From Saprospiraceae bacterium (lineage in GTDB: Bacteria > Bacteroidota > Bacteroidia > Chitinophagales > Saprospiraceae): a DNA stretch of 54,648 bases. Positions 46,679 to 54,648 of this stretch are shown one piece after another (position 1 is the first letter of the stretch; each line of letters opens with the position of its first letter). The stretch lies in NCBI GenBank assembly GCA_020627785.1, contig JAHDGF010000004.1:1-54648 (forward strand), in the 5' to 3' direction. Below the pieces are notes generated by a model. The model did not search any database. It was not told where the DNA came from and saw only the letters and a program-made list of their open reading frames with translations. The translations under genes were made by a program, and so were the position numbers.

Positions 46679-48244
46679 TTATTTAACGATTATTTGTTTT
46701 GAATAAACTCCTTCTGAAGACTTAATTTGTAGTAAGTACATGCCAGACGAAATTTCAGATGTGTTAACTTTTACGGTATGGTTGTTTGTATGGATATTCT
46801 GATTTCTTAGTCTTGTAACAACTCTTCCATCCAAAGAAATTAGTTGTATTTCTGCATCAAAACTTTCAGAACTATTGATGTCAATAATTAATTGATCACC
46901 TAAGTTAATTGGGTTAGGATAAACGTGAATTTCAGCAATGTTCTCTAGAGTTTCAACAGATGTAAATTCTCCATTGGTTTGAAGTGGTTTCGCACTGCTA
47001 GTTACACAACTTGATGTTTCATTAAAAGCTGATATTGAGAAGAAATAAAATTCATCTGGTTCAAGGTCAGTTACTAATTTTTGATTGGTGTCTGTTATAT
47101 AAGTGAAAACACCAGAAGCATTGGTGATTTCTAACACATAAGAATCAGCATTTTCAACAGCTTCCCATTCAAATAGGATTGAGTTGTAAAATTCAACATC
47201 TGGTGTTTCAGAAACAATTGGACCTACAACTTCTCCAACATTTGGAACGTAACCAGTGTTGAGAGCAATCCTGTCAGGGGACATAAAATCTGCATGCATT
47301 AGTTCGATTTGTTGTTCCGAAAAAACATAATTTTGACAACCACCGAAATATCCCATAACATTGTTAAACATTGGTTCTAAGGTATTCCCTTGACTATCTA
47401 CGACGTCTCTGTTCAAACCACAAGATGTAGCTAGGTTATTTAATGGATCATCATCTGTATTAGATTGAGAAAATGGGAAATTATATTCAGCAGGAGTATC
47501 GCATAATCTATCTGCAGCAATTTCACAATTTGCATCTCTATCTACCAGTTCTATTAATTCCCCGAATATTGTAGTCACCTCAAGTGGGTTCCCATGTACA
47601 TTTTCAGAGTAAGAAAAACCAGGAATGTTGTCATTTGGGTTAGAATCCCTTGCCTCCCACCCAAAAAAGGTGTGGGGTAAACTTAGTAGGTGTCCTATTT
47701 CATGAGCCAATGTACCTGAAGCATCAATTATTTCTTTTTTTCTAACGATTATATAGTCTCCATTAGGAGAATAAAATCCCAAAGTAGTTCCGCCACCTCC
47801 TGAGCCTGTCGAGGCATTTTCAGTTATAAAAACATTGACTGCATTAGGGTCTTTCTGGGAAACAATTTGATTAGCACTAGAAATTGGATCGTAAAAAATA
47901 CCAGAATTGTCCACTTCTCCAAAACCCTCATATATATAAGGTACTATATCGGCTTCTGCCAATTCATCTTTGAGACTACATAACATTCCAAGAATAGCAC
48001 TAGGTGCTATTTTTTGAGATCCATTGGTTTCTCCGACCCTATGAAATTTGATTGGGAGATAAATGGTTTCAACACTTCTGGCAGTTTCAGCAGCGTATTT
48101 CTTATTTCTTTCTAATCTTTCAAAAATTTCTGTGTGGTCAATGGTTCCACATACACCTCTTGGGTGAGTTGCATCTTTTAATTGTGCATTTGAGGTAGAA
48201 AATCCCAAAAGACCAATTAATAAGGAGAGTATATATTTATTCAT
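46679..48244 (-). CDS. Secreted M43-family zinc metalloprotease with T9SS type A signal
   Basis: About 521 residues. A signal peptide (MNKYILSLLIGLLGFSTSNAQ) precedes a pappalysin-type metalloprotease domain (about 30-340). The zinc site is HEIGHLLSLPHTF (HExxHxxGxxH-like, here HEIGHLLSLPH), with the later Met-turn in NVMGYFGGC. A fibronectin type III-like domain follows (about 350-435), then a type A sorting domain (about 440-521, IHVYPNPINLGDQ ... GMYLLQIKSSEGVYSKQIIVK) for export and surface anchoring by T9SS. The start at 48244 is preferred over the TTG at 48262 because the latter lies inside the -7 box. It sits between tilS and sucC without functional link. Confidence 0.93.
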   Translation of the reverse strand: MNKYILSLLIGLLGFSTSNAQLKDATHPRGVCGTIDHTEIFERLERNKKYAAETARSVETIYLPIKFHRVGETNGSQKIAPSAILGMLCSLKDELAEADIVPYIYEGFGEVDNSGIFYDPISSANQIVSQKDPNAVNVFITENASTGSGGGGTTLGFYSPNGDYIIVRKKEIIDASGTLAHEIGHLLSLPHTFFGWEARDSNPNDNIPGFSYSENVHGNPLEVTTIFGELIELVDRDANCEIAADRLCDTPAEYNFPFSQSNTDDDPLNNLATSCGLNRDVVDSQGNTLEPMFNNVMGYFGGCQNYVFSEQQIELMHADFMSPDRIALNTGYVPNVGEVVGPIVSETPDVEFYNSILFEWEAVENADSYVLEITNASGVFTYITDTNQKLVTDLEPDEFYFFSISAFNETSSCVTSSAKPLQTNGEFTSVETLENIAEIHVYPNPINLGDQLIIDINSSESFDAEIQLISLDGRVVTRLRNQNIHTNNHTVKVNTSEISSGMYLLQIKSSEGVYSKQIIVK

Positions 48245-48259
48245 TGCTAAAATTTGTTC

Positions 48260-48267
48260 CAAATGTA
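48260..48267 (-). promoter_or_regulatory. -7 box of the M43 protease gene
   Basis: Minus-strand TACATTTG matches TAnnTTTG. It lies 15 bp before the ATG at 48244, which leaves a leader of only a few bases and excludes the in-frame TTG at 48262. No clear -33 TTTG is visible. Confidence 0.5.
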
Positions 48268-48290
48268 AATGAATCTTAATACATATTTCG

Positions 48291-49619
48291 CTAATTCAGT
48301 GACCTTTTGTCCTCATAATGGATAAACAGACAATTTTCTTTGGATTCAAGTAGCCTTAATCTATAATCAATCTCGATTCCTGGGATAATTACACAACCAT
48401 TTTGATCCACCAATAAAAGTTTTGATCGTTGTTGTAGCCAATCCAAACCTTTCTCTTTTAAAAATTTAGCAATCTTCTTCTTGTGACCTTTTAGTCCAAA
48501 AGGTTGAAACTCTTCTCCTTCTCTCATAACCCTCAGAGTCAATGGAAAGGATAGCACTTCAGCATTTACCTTTAACTTTAGATATTTTGAATTAGCAACC
48601 TCATCAAATGTTAGAGATAACCCATTTTTGAATTCATAACTGCCTAATTTTTCTTTTTCGATGGTTTGTTCCTTAAATGCGGATAGCCTTGCCAGGCAAA
48701 TGTTTTCACCATCATTAATAGCTAAAAGTTCTTTTGTATGAAATCGAGCTTCTTTATTTTTCGTCGTAGCCAAATCCTTCACCTGCTCGGCGCTGAATCC
48801 TTGTTGGCCTAAAAAATATTCTAAGGTTGCCATCCCAATGTCGTCCTTTAATATGGTTAAGCTAATCCGCTCACATACCAAGTCTTCTAAATCGTTCTTT
48901 TCTGAAGTAATGTGTTCCATTAAGTGGAGCCTCATTAGACCTTCAAGCAATTTTTTATTTTTTTTCTGCCTTTCGGCAAATCCAGTCATTCTAGAGGATA
49001 AATCCTTGAACCGATCCATCATAACAGGAAGTAGATCTAATCGAACAAAATTTCGATCATATTTACTATCTAAGTTGCTTTTGTCTACACGATAAGGGAC
49101 CTTATTCTCAGTTGCATAATCTTCAATTGATTTTCTTTCAGTTCCTAAAAGTGGCCTTATCAAGGTAATGTTTTCGAAGATGCTTCTTTCTTCCATCGAT
49201 TGGGGGTCATAGCCTTTGAGCATACTTAATACAATGGTTTCCAGCTGATCTGATTTGTGATGCGCCAATCCCACTTGGTCAATTTTATGGGTGTCACATA
49301 GCTTTTGAAAAAACTCAAAACGCTCTTTTCTCGCCCAAACTTGAAGGTTTTTGTGAATTTCTGGCTGAAATTTACAGGTTTTGACCTCAATTGGAATCTT
49401 GTGATTAGTGCAGAAAGATCTGACCAACTCTTCATCCAAATTGGAGTCATCACCTCTCAATTGGTAGTTAACATGAGCTATAATAATGGGAATCTTGGCT
49501 TGAACACATAGATGGGCTAAGACCATTGAATCCATTCCTCCGCTCACTCCTAATAAGCAAGGCTTATTGTCTTCTAAACCCAAGGTGGATAAGTGGTCTC
49601 TAAAATTCTTTAAAAGCAT
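48291..49619 (-). CDS. tilS: tRNA(Ile)-lysidine synthetase TilS
   Basis: A 442-residue enzyme that joins lysine to C34 of the tRNA(Ile) CAU anticodon, changing both its codon reading and its charging. N-terminal PP-loop ATPase with GVSGGMDSMVLAHL (about 24-37), followed by HVNYQLRGDDSNLDE and GLAHHKSDQLETI. The C-terminal domain (from about 360) includes LRVMREGEEFQPFGLKGHKK and the KFLKEKGLDWLQ segment typical of TilS_C. The gene diverges from the small lipoprotein gene at 49657. It is essential in most bacteria. Confidence 0.96.
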   Translation of the reverse strand: MLLKNFRDHLSTLGLEDNKPCLLGVSGGMDSMVLAHLCVQAKIPIIIAHVNYQLRGDDSNLDEELVRSFCTNHKIPIEVKTCKFQPEIHKNLQVWARKERFEFFQKLCDTHKIDQVGLAHHKSDQLETIVLSMLKGYDPQSMEERSIFENITLIRPLLGTERKSIEDYATENKVPYRVDKSNLDSKYDRNFVRLDLLPVMMDRFKDLSSRMTGFAERQKKNKKLLEGLMRLHLMEHITSEKNDLEDLVCERISLTILKDDIGMATLEYFLGQQGFSAEQVKDLATTKNKEARFHTKELLAINDGENICLARLSAFKEQTIEKEKLGSYEFKNGLSLTFDEVANSKYLKLKVNAEVLSFPLTLRVMREGEEFQPFGLKGHKKKIAKFLKEKGLDWLQQRSKLLLVDQNGCVIIPGIEIDYRLRLLESKENCLFIHYEDKRSLN

Positions 49620-49656
49620 TAAAAAATTACTTTATATTTATGCCATGTTCATTCCC

Positions 49657-50196
49657 ATGAAGAATTTCCATCCAGTGATACTACTGTCACTATGCACAAT
49701 ATTAGCATATTGTTGCCAATCCGGCGTCAAAAACCCAACTAATGTTAACCAAACGGATAACAAAGTCATCGGACATAAGGAGGAGAGTAAGGCTGATCTT
49801 CGTAAAAGGTCTCAAGCCTTGGCAGTTCTTGACCATAGAATAAAAAATGATCCAGAAACCTATGCAGTGATTGAAGCTGGGATATTGAATTATCTTTTCG
49901 TTTTTAATGGCAGTAAAATATCTAAAAAGGAAGAATACGTAGGAGATTGGATTGATTTCAAAGACGATTTTACCTATGAATACGGTAACTATGGAGATAT
50001 AAAAGGTAATGGACGTTATCACTATAGTATGGAAAAGACTCAGCTTGTTATGGTTGATAACAATGATAAGCTTAATCCGCAAGAATGGGACATTAAGACT
50101 GGTGGAGACGTCATCATAATGATAGGTACTAAAACCTATGGTAATAATGCTTACCAGATTAAGTTGGAACGTCAACCTGATCCCCCTTCAAAATAA
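49657..50196 (+). CDS. Small hypothetical exported protein
   Basis: About 179 residues when started at ATG 49657, which gives an N-terminal hydrophobic segment (MKNFHPVILLSLCTILAYCC). This looks like a signal peptide with a Cys pair; the lipobox is poor because Tyr or Cys would occupy the -1 position. The rest is charged and lacks a recognised domain, but contains VGDWIDFKDDFTYEYGNYGD and GNGRYHYSMEKTQLVMVDNN, which resemble lipocalin-like or DUF4488-type beta strands. Longer in-frame starts (49567, 49645) would run into the tilS coding region or lack a signal peptide. Function is unknown. Confidence 0.65.
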   Translation: MKNFHPVILLSLCTILAYCCQSGVKNPTNVNQTDNKVIGHKEESKADLRKRSQALAVLDHRIKNDPETYAVIEAGILNYLFVFNGSKISKKEEYVGDWIDFKDDFTYEYGNYGDIKGNGRYHYSMEKTQLVMVDNNDKLNPQEWDIKTGGDVIIMIGTKTYGNNAYQIKLERQPDPPSK

Positions 50197-50206
50197 TCTA
50201 CAATTT

Positions 50207-51241
50207 TTATTTCATTATTCCTCTATTACTCAACCATCGTTGGTACTTTCTGGCCTTTTGATTGTGTTCGATTAAATTTTTAGAAAAGTCGTGCTGGCCG
50301 GAATTATCTGTTTTAGCGCAGAAGTATAAGTATTTATGTTCTTCTGGATTTAAAACAGCTTCCATGGTTGTAGTCTCTGGTAGGCAAATTGGGCCTGGAG
50401 GTAAACCTTCGTATTTATAGGTATTATATGGATTGTCTATTCTTAAGTGTTTATTGAGAACTCTACGTAAACCAAAATCTCCAACAGCATATACTACCGT
50501 TGGGTCTGCTTGGAGTAACATCCCTCTTTTAATTCTATTTAAGTAGACTCCAGCTACTCGACTTTTTTCAGAGGATACTAAAGTCTCTTTTTCAACAATG
50601 GCTGCCAAAGTACAGACCTCATTTTTATTTAGACCTAGGTTATTAGCTTTTACAGTTCTTTCATTCGCATTCCACCATTTATCTCTTTCGCTAAATAATC
50701 TATCCACTAATTTTTCAATCGAGGTATTCCAATACACTTGATAAGTATTGGGTAAAAATTGACAAAGGATATTATTTGAGTCTACTTCCCATTCTTTTAG
50801 ATTTGAATCATCAAGGACATAATTTAGAAAACTGGTAGAGTCAAATTGAAGTTGATTTGATATTTGACCCGCAAGGTCCTCAATAAATCTTAGGTTATTA
50901 AAAGTAAGATTTATAGGTGCCTGTTTTCCTATTCTTAAATGAGAAATCAAGTTCCTATTGGTCCATTGATCCTTTATTTTATATCTACCTGGAATAATGC
51001 TATCATCTGAAAATTTCATCAACTTTGCCGTCAGGCGAAATCCATTAACTTCTTTGATGATTTTTTTCTCTACTAATAAATTTGAAAGTTCATCTAATGA
51101 AAATTCATTTTCAATGAATAGATATTCGTTTGAATCATTAACGGTGACATTTGGAGACCAAATGGATCGATAAAGGTAGAATCCAGTTATGGATGAAATA
51201 ATTAAGGCGAAAAGTATAAAAAAGAGAAAGCCTCGTTTCAT
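50207..51241 (-). CDS. mltG: Endolytic murein transglycosylase MltG
   Basis: A 344-residue inner-membrane protein (transmembrane helix about 4-24) of the YceG family that cleaves nascent peptidoglycan and sets strand length. A LysM-like region precedes the catalytic domain. The catalytic Glu is in LAAIVEKET, followed by SRVAGVYLNRIKRGMLLQAD and PTVVYAVG, then YKYEGLPPGPICLPE and the C-terminal LYFCAKTDNSGQHDFSKNL. Length is normal. It starts 8 bp after the panB stop and is probably co-transcribed with it; there is no functional link. Confidence 0.95.
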   Translation of the reverse strand: MKRGFLFFILFALIISSITGFYLYRSIWSPNVTVNDSNEYLFIENEFSLDELSNLLVEKKIIKEVNGFRLTAKLMKFSDDSIIPGRYKIKDQWTNRNLISHLRIGKQAPINLTFNNLRFIEDLAGQISNQLQFDSTSFLNYVLDDSNLKEWEVDSNNILCQFLPNTYQVYWNTSIEKLVDRLFSERDKWWNANERTVKANNLGLNKNEVCTLAAIVEKETLVSSEKSRVAGVYLNRIKRGMLLQADPTVVYAVGDFGLRRVLNKHLRIDNPYNTYKYEGLPPGPICLPETTTMEAVLNPEEHKYLYFCAKTDNSGQHDFSKNLIEHNQKARKYQRWLSNRGIMK

Positions 51242-51249
51242 AAACTTAA

Positions 51250-52068
51250 TTAGTATTGTTCATCTTCTGATGGAAAATCTCTCCCTTTTACATCTGAAAT
51301 ATAGTTTTGGACTGCACCTTTAATCTCAGAATAGAGGTTAAGATATCTCCTTAAAAATCGCGGATTAAACTCTTTTGTGATTCCAAGTAAATCGTGTGAA
51401 ACCAATACCTGACCATCCATATGTTTACCAGCTCCAATGCCAATGGTTGGGATAATTAATTTTTCACTGACATCTTTTCCTAGGGTTGCTGGTATTTTTT
51501 CAATAACTAATCCAAAGCATCCAACTTTTTCCAAGAGTAAGGCATCTTTCATTAATTGCTTTGCCTCTTCTTCTTCCTTGGCCCTAACAGTATAGGTTCC
51601 AAATTTATAAATGGATTGAGGTGTCAAACCAAGATGCCCCATCACTGGAACACCCGCCTTTAAAATTCTTTCGATAGAATCGATAATCTTTTCCCCACCT
51701 TCTAATTTAACAGCATGAGCGCCACTTTCTTTCATAATCCTGATCGCACTTTGAAGGGCTTTTTTAGAATCTCCTTGATAAGTACCGAACGGGAGATCAA
51801 CAACGACCAATGCTCGTTTGACAGCCCGAACTACTGACTGGGCATGATAAATCATCTGATCTAGAGTTATAGGTAAGGTAGTTTCATGGCCAGCCATTAC
51901 ATTTGAGGCAGAATCACCTACCAGAATGACATCAATCCCTGCTTCATCATAGATTTTGGCCATGCTATAGTCATAGGCGGTTATCATGGCTATGGGCTGA
52001 TTTTCATTCTTAAAGCCCTGTAAAACGTGGGTAGTTATCCGTTTAATATCCTTTTTTGCTGTTGACAT
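51250..52068 (-). CDS. panB: 3-methyl-2-oxobutanoate hydroxymethyltransferase PanB
   Basis: A 272-residue enzyme of pantothenate (vitamin B5/CoA) synthesis that transfers a hydroxymethyl group from methylene-tetrahydrofolate to 2-oxoisovalerate. Motifs: [66 protein letters not shown] and [21 protein letters not shown]. All metal and substrate residues appear in place. It is the first gene of a panB-mltG pair, divergent from the lipoprotein gene at 52188; panC or panE is not nearby. Confidence 0.97.
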   Translation of the reverse strand: MSTAKKDIKRITTHVLQGFKNENQPIAMITAYDYSMAKIYDEAGIDVILVGDSASNVMAGHETTLPITLDQMIYHAQSVVRAVKRALVVVDLPFGTYQGDSKKALQSAIRIMKESGAHAVKLEGGEKIIDSIERILKAGVPVMGHLGLTPQSIYKFGTYTVRAKEEEEAKQLMKDALLLEKVGCFGLVIEKIPATLGKDVSEKLIIPTIGIGAGKHMDGQVLVSHDLLGITKEFNPRFLRRYLNLYSEIKGAVQNYISDVKGRDFPSEDEQY

Positions 52069-52175
52069 TGTTTCGATTAAGAGTGGAAAGATAGCTAAAA
52101 GCTAAATTATCTTGATTTAAAATTATTTTCATCTTTTGTCGTTTTAGCTTATACCTAGTAATTGGTAAAATGAAC

Positions 52176-52183
52176 TACTTTTG
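52176..52183 (+). promoter_or_regulatory. -7 box of the DUF4249-like lipoprotein gene, predicted leaderless
   Basis: TACTTTTG matches TAnnTTTG exactly and ends 4 bp before the ATG at 52188. It covers the first codons of a longer in-frame ORF starting at 52170 and so argues for the shorter protein. No good -33 TTTG is visible. Confidence 0.5.
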
Positions 52184-52187
52184 CACC

Positions 52188-53174
52188 ATGGAAAAATGTA
52201 TATTATTTCTGATACTCCTCGTCACTTTCACATCCTGTGATAATGAACTAGATTTGATTGAGGACTATCAAGACATCCCTGTGGTTTATGGGATTCTTAC
52301 CTTACCAGATTCAGATCAATATTTTAGAGTTGAAAAAGGATTCATTGATCCAACGACTTCGGCCTTAGAGATCGCTCAGATATCAGATTCATTATACTAT
52401 CAAAATGCTATTGTTTCTATCAAAGATGAATTAACTGGTGATGTTTATGTCTGCGAAAGAGTAGATGGAGCTCAAGAAGGTTTGCCAAGGGACCCAGGAA
52501 TTTTTGCAACAGACCCTAATACTTTATATAAAATAAGCGCTGACGATTTTCAGCCAATTGCAGGTCAAGCGTATACATTGCAACTTCAAAGAAATGAAGG
52601 CGATAGTCTAGTTACAGCAACAACCATTATGGCAGAAGAACCTGTCATCGTAAGACCTAGCCAAACAGGAACTGCAACATTAGACTTTAACTATCTTATA
52701 CCAACTGCCGTTAGATGGAGGGGGACAGAAAACACTGGCCTGTTTGATCTTTATTTTGATTTAAAATATAAAGAACGAAATACTGAATTAGGTGGCGACT
52801 TTGAAAATAAATCAGTTCGGTGGAATGTGCTTACGAATTACGAGGATGAGTTATATGAAATCGAAGGGATTGCGTTTTATAATTTTTTGGCAAGTGCCTT
52901 AGAGACCAATCCTAATTTGGTTAGACGTTTCCAAGATATAGACATGGTATTGTCCGTCGGTGGCGATGAGATTAGAGAGTATGTTAGAATTGGTCAAGCT
53001 AATTCAGGTTTGACTTCTTCTCAGGATGCACCTGTATTTACCAATCTGAGTGAAGGTAGAGGATTGTTTTCTTCAAGGAATGTTTCTAGAAATGACAATT
53101 TAAACATCACTATTGGCACTCTCGATTCATTGATTGGCGGTGAGTTTACCAAAGACTTGAACTTTATACAGTAG
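52188..53174 (+). CDS. Outer-membrane lipoprotein, DUF4249-like
   Basis: About 328 residues. The start MEKCILFLILLVTFTSC gives a normal lipoprotein signal with lipobox TFTSC (Cys at residue 17). The mature part is beta-rich, opens with an immunoglobulin-like portion (IPVVYGILTLPDSDQYFRVE), has a second strand series with YTLQLQRNEGDS, and ends with SEGRGLFSSRNVSRND. This pattern recalls the DUF4249 family of Bacteroidota surface lipoproteins, often beside TonB-dependent receptors, but no receptor gene is adjacent here. The family call is tentative; the lipoprotein call is firm. A weak terminator follows at 53184. Confidence 0.75.
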   Translation: MEKCILFLILLVTFTSCDNELDLIEDYQDIPVVYGILTLPDSDQYFRVEKGFIDPTTSALEIAQISDSLYYQNAIVSIKDELTGDVYVCERVDGAQEGLPRDPGIFATDPNTLYKISADDFQPIAGQAYTLQLQRNEGDSLVTATTIMAEEPVIVRPSQTGTATLDFNYLIPTAVRWRGTENTGLFDLYFDLKYKERNTELGGDFENKSVRWNVLTNYEDELYEIEGIAFYNFLASALETNPNLVRRFQDIDMVLSVGGDEIREYVRIGQANSGLTSSQDAPVFTNLSEGRGLFSSRNVSRNDNLNITIGTLDSLIGGEFTKDLNFIQ

Positions 53175-53183
53175 TTTTCTAGC

Positions 53184-53211
53184 GACAATTTGTCTTTTGA
53201 ATTGTCATTTT
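53184..53211 (+). terminator. Weak terminator between the lipoprotein gene and dnaK
   Basis: A 7-bp stem (GACAATT with AATTGTC, 53184-53190 and 53200-53206) and a 9-base loop, followed by ATTTTTT. The stem is AT-rich, so efficiency may be partial. Confidence 0.55.
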
Positions 53212-53278
53212 TTCATTCAAATTATCAATAAAACGGTCATTTAAGACCCTTTGTCAGTGGAATTCATGCAATTTCCTG

Positions 53279-53297
53279 TTGGCACATGTATTGACTA
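53279..53297 (+). promoter_or_regulatory. Candidate chaperone-control element upstream of dnaK
   Basis: The sequence is TTGGCAC, ATGTAT, TGACTA, which has the same half-sites and 6-bp gap as the element upstream of groES at 8480-8498. It ends 45 bp before the dnaK ATG. A one-mismatch -7 box (TAAACTTG, 53308-53315) lies 10 bp downstream, which would place the element over the -33 region, as expected for an operator or an alternative promoter element. Confidence 0.55.
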
Positions 53298-53342
53298 ATG
53301 ATAGGTGTAAACTTGTAATAAACCAGTAAATATTTAAACAGA

Positions 53343-54648
53343 ATGGGTAAAATAATTGGAATAGATTTAGGAACAACCAACTCCGTTGTAGCAGTGATGG
53401 AAGGAAATGAGCCGGTTGTAATTCCAAATGAAGAAGGTCGACGAACCACTCCTTCAGTTGTTGCTTTTTTAGATAATGGCGAAAGAAAAATAGGGGATCC
53501 TGCCAAAAGACAAGCAATCACCAATCCAACTAGAACTGTAGCTTCAATCAAGAGGTTTATGGGAAATCGATATGGTGAAGTAGGAGTCGAAAAGGATCGA
53601 GTAGCTTATAAAGTAGTTAAAGGAGATAATGACACAGTGCGTGTGGAAATTGATGACAGAAAATACACACCACAAGAAATTTCAGCAATGATTCTTCAGA
53701 AAATGAAGAAGACCGCGGAGGATTTCTTAGGTGCTGAAGTGACAGACGCAGTTGTAACGGTACCTGCATATTTCAATGATTCTCAAAGACAAGCTACTAA
53801 GGAAGCAGGCGAAATTGCAGGATTGAATGTTCGTAGAATAATTAACGAGCCAACAGCTGCAGCCTTAGCTTTTGGATTGGATAAAAAGAACCAGGATTCT
53901 ACCATTGCAGTGTTTGATTTAGGGGGAGGTACATTTGATATCTCTATCCTTGAATTAGGCGATGGAGTATTCGAGGTAAAATCTACCAATGGAGATACAC
54001 ACCTTGGAGGAGATGATTTTGATCAGGTAATCATTGATTGGTTGGCTGAAGGATTTAAGAGTCAGGAAAATATGGATCTTAGAAAAGACCCAATGGCTCT
54101 TCAAAGATTAAAAGAAGCAGCAGAGAAGGCAAAGATTGAGCTTTCTTCAAGTATGGAGACAGAAGTAAACCTTCCATACATTACGGCTGTAGATGGTGTT
54201 CCTAAGCATTTAGTTATGAAATTAACAAGAGCTAAATTCGAGCAACTCGCTGATGATTTAGTTCAAAGAACTTTAAAGCCTTGTGCTGAAGCATTGAAAG
54301 ATGCAGGATTAGATAAGAATGAAATAGATGAGGTAATTCTAGTTGGGGGATCAATCAGAATTCCTAAGATACAGGAGGCAGTAGAACAATTCTTCGGTAA
54401 AAAACCAAACAAGAGTGTGAATCCTGATGAGGTAGTTGCTATTGGTGCATCTATTCAGGGAGGAGTATTGTCAGGTGATGTTCAAGATATTTTATTGCTA
54501 GATGTTACGCCTCTATCCATGGGTATTGAAACAATGGGAGGTGTATACGATGTAGTTATTGAAGCCAATTCGACGATTCCTACTAAAAAGTCGAAGGTTT
54601 ATTCAACAGCAACAGATAATCAACCAAGTGTTGAGATTCATATTCTTC
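53343..54648 (+). CDS. dnaK: Molecular chaperone DnaK (Hsp70), truncated by window edge
   Basis: The first ~435 codons of Hsp70 are present; the gene runs off the right edge. The ATPase domain is complete (about 1-385): [13 protein letters not shown], the [19 protein letters not shown] segment, [17 protein letters not shown], and [14 protein letters not shown]. The linker and start of the substrate-binding domain are visible in [19 protein letters not shown]. One substitution is notable: VGGSIRIPK where VGGSTRIP is usual. DnaK folds nascent and stressed proteins with DnaJ and GrpE, which are not in the window. The ATG at 53343 follows the shared upstream element by 45 bp. Confidence 0.98.
   Translation, partial: MGKIIGIDLGTTNSVVAVMEGNEPVVIPNEEGRRTTPSVVAFLDNGERKIGDPAKRQAITNPTRTVASIKRFMGNRYGEVGVEKDRVAYKVVKGDNDTVRVEIDDRKYTPQEISAMILQKMKKTAEDFLGAEVTDAVVTVPAYFNDSQRQATKEAGEIAGLNVRRIINEPTAAALAFGLDKKNQDSTIAVFDLGGGTFDISILELGDGVFEVKSTNGDTHLGGDDFDQVIIDWLAEGFKSQENMDLRKDPMALQRLKEAAEKAKIELSSSMETEVNLPYITAVDGVPKHLVMKLTRAKFEQLADDLVQRTLKPCAEALKDAGLDKNEIDEVILVGGSIRIPKIQEAVEQFFGKKPNKSVNPDEVVAIGASIQGGVLSGDVQDILLLDVTPLSMGIETMGGVYDVVIEANSTIPTKKSKVYSTATDNQPSVEIHIL

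Noticed and set aside
48245..48262. TTG start for the M43 protease
   Set aside because: It overlaps the TACATTTG box; ATG 48244 gives a normal signal peptide.
52170..52187. Longer DUF4249-like protein from ATG 52170
   Set aside because: The -7 box covers these codons and the shorter start gives a proper lipoprotein signal.
53279..53297. Canonical sigma-54 promoter before dnaK and groES
   Set aside because: TTGGCAC fits the -24 box and the spacing is right, but the -12 box reads TTGAC or GTGAC and lacks the invariant GC.

Overview
The window is a contiguous chromosomal segment from a marine-type Bacteroidota, most likely of the Saprospiria/Lewinella kind. The evidence is direct: two very large secreted proteins with type IX secretion C-terminal signals (type A at 80-5419, type B/CHU_C at 10551-24590), HYR-like, SprB-like and Asp/Cys-rich calcium-binding repeats, promoters of the Bacteroidota TTTG / TAnnTTTG form, a TamL-type BamA lipoprotein next to a TrmH methylase, a DUF4369-TlpA lipoprotein, and the familiar gene order miaB - sigma-54 regulator - lptE - TPR protein - secG - groES - groEL. 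The order-level assignment is an inference. No rRNA, tRNA, CRISPR array, prophage or insertion sequence was seen.

Layout. 0.1-6.2 kb: a two-gene minus-strand unit, a small TPR protein followed by a 1779-residue purple-acid-phosphatase-like surface protein carrying DNA-level tandem repeats. 6.4-10.1 kb: groEL, groES, secG and a Lys/Glu-rich TPR-tailed protein, with a terminator after secG and another after groEL. 10.5-24.6 kb: on the opposite strand, one 4679-residue adhesin built from 40 consecutive ~70-residue Ig-like repeats plus one stray copy. It sits exactly between the lptE and secG halves of the conserved cluster. 24.8-28.0 kb: lptE, sigma-54 activator and miaB as one tightly packed operon. 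28.2-32.5 kb: thiolase, a DUF4287/DUF5655 protein, and the divergent dusB-cca pair. 32.5-37.1 kb: a hypothetical secreted protein and the three-gene Na+-pumping oxaloacetate decarboxylase operon. 37.2-43.4 kb: aspartate kinase, an ABC-2 exporter pair, tamL and trmH. 43.4-54.6 kb: a TlpA-like lipoprotein, cytochrome oxidase subunit III, sucC, an M43 metalloprotease with T9SS signal, tilS, a small lipoprotein, mltG, panB, a DUF4249-like lipoprotein and a dnaK truncated by the right edge.

Themes. Five genes serve tRNA/rRNA maturation (miaB, dusB, cca, tilS, trmH). Envelope biogenesis is represented by lptE, secG, tamL, mltG and the T9SS cargo. Protein folding is represented by groESL and dnaK. 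The most interesting unexplained signal is a 19-bp element, TTGGCAC-N6-TGACTA, found with identical spacing 52 bp upstream of groES and 45 bp upstream of dnaK, some 45 kb apart. It matches neither CIRCE nor a canonical sigma-54 promoter and may be an undescribed chaperone-control element. Other points of note are the contrast between the DNA-homogeneous repeats of the phosphatase gene and the codon-scrambled but protein-identical repeats of the giant adhesin, the giant gene's position inside a conserved housekeeping cluster, and a divergent tamL/trmH pair in which neither gene has an ATG start.
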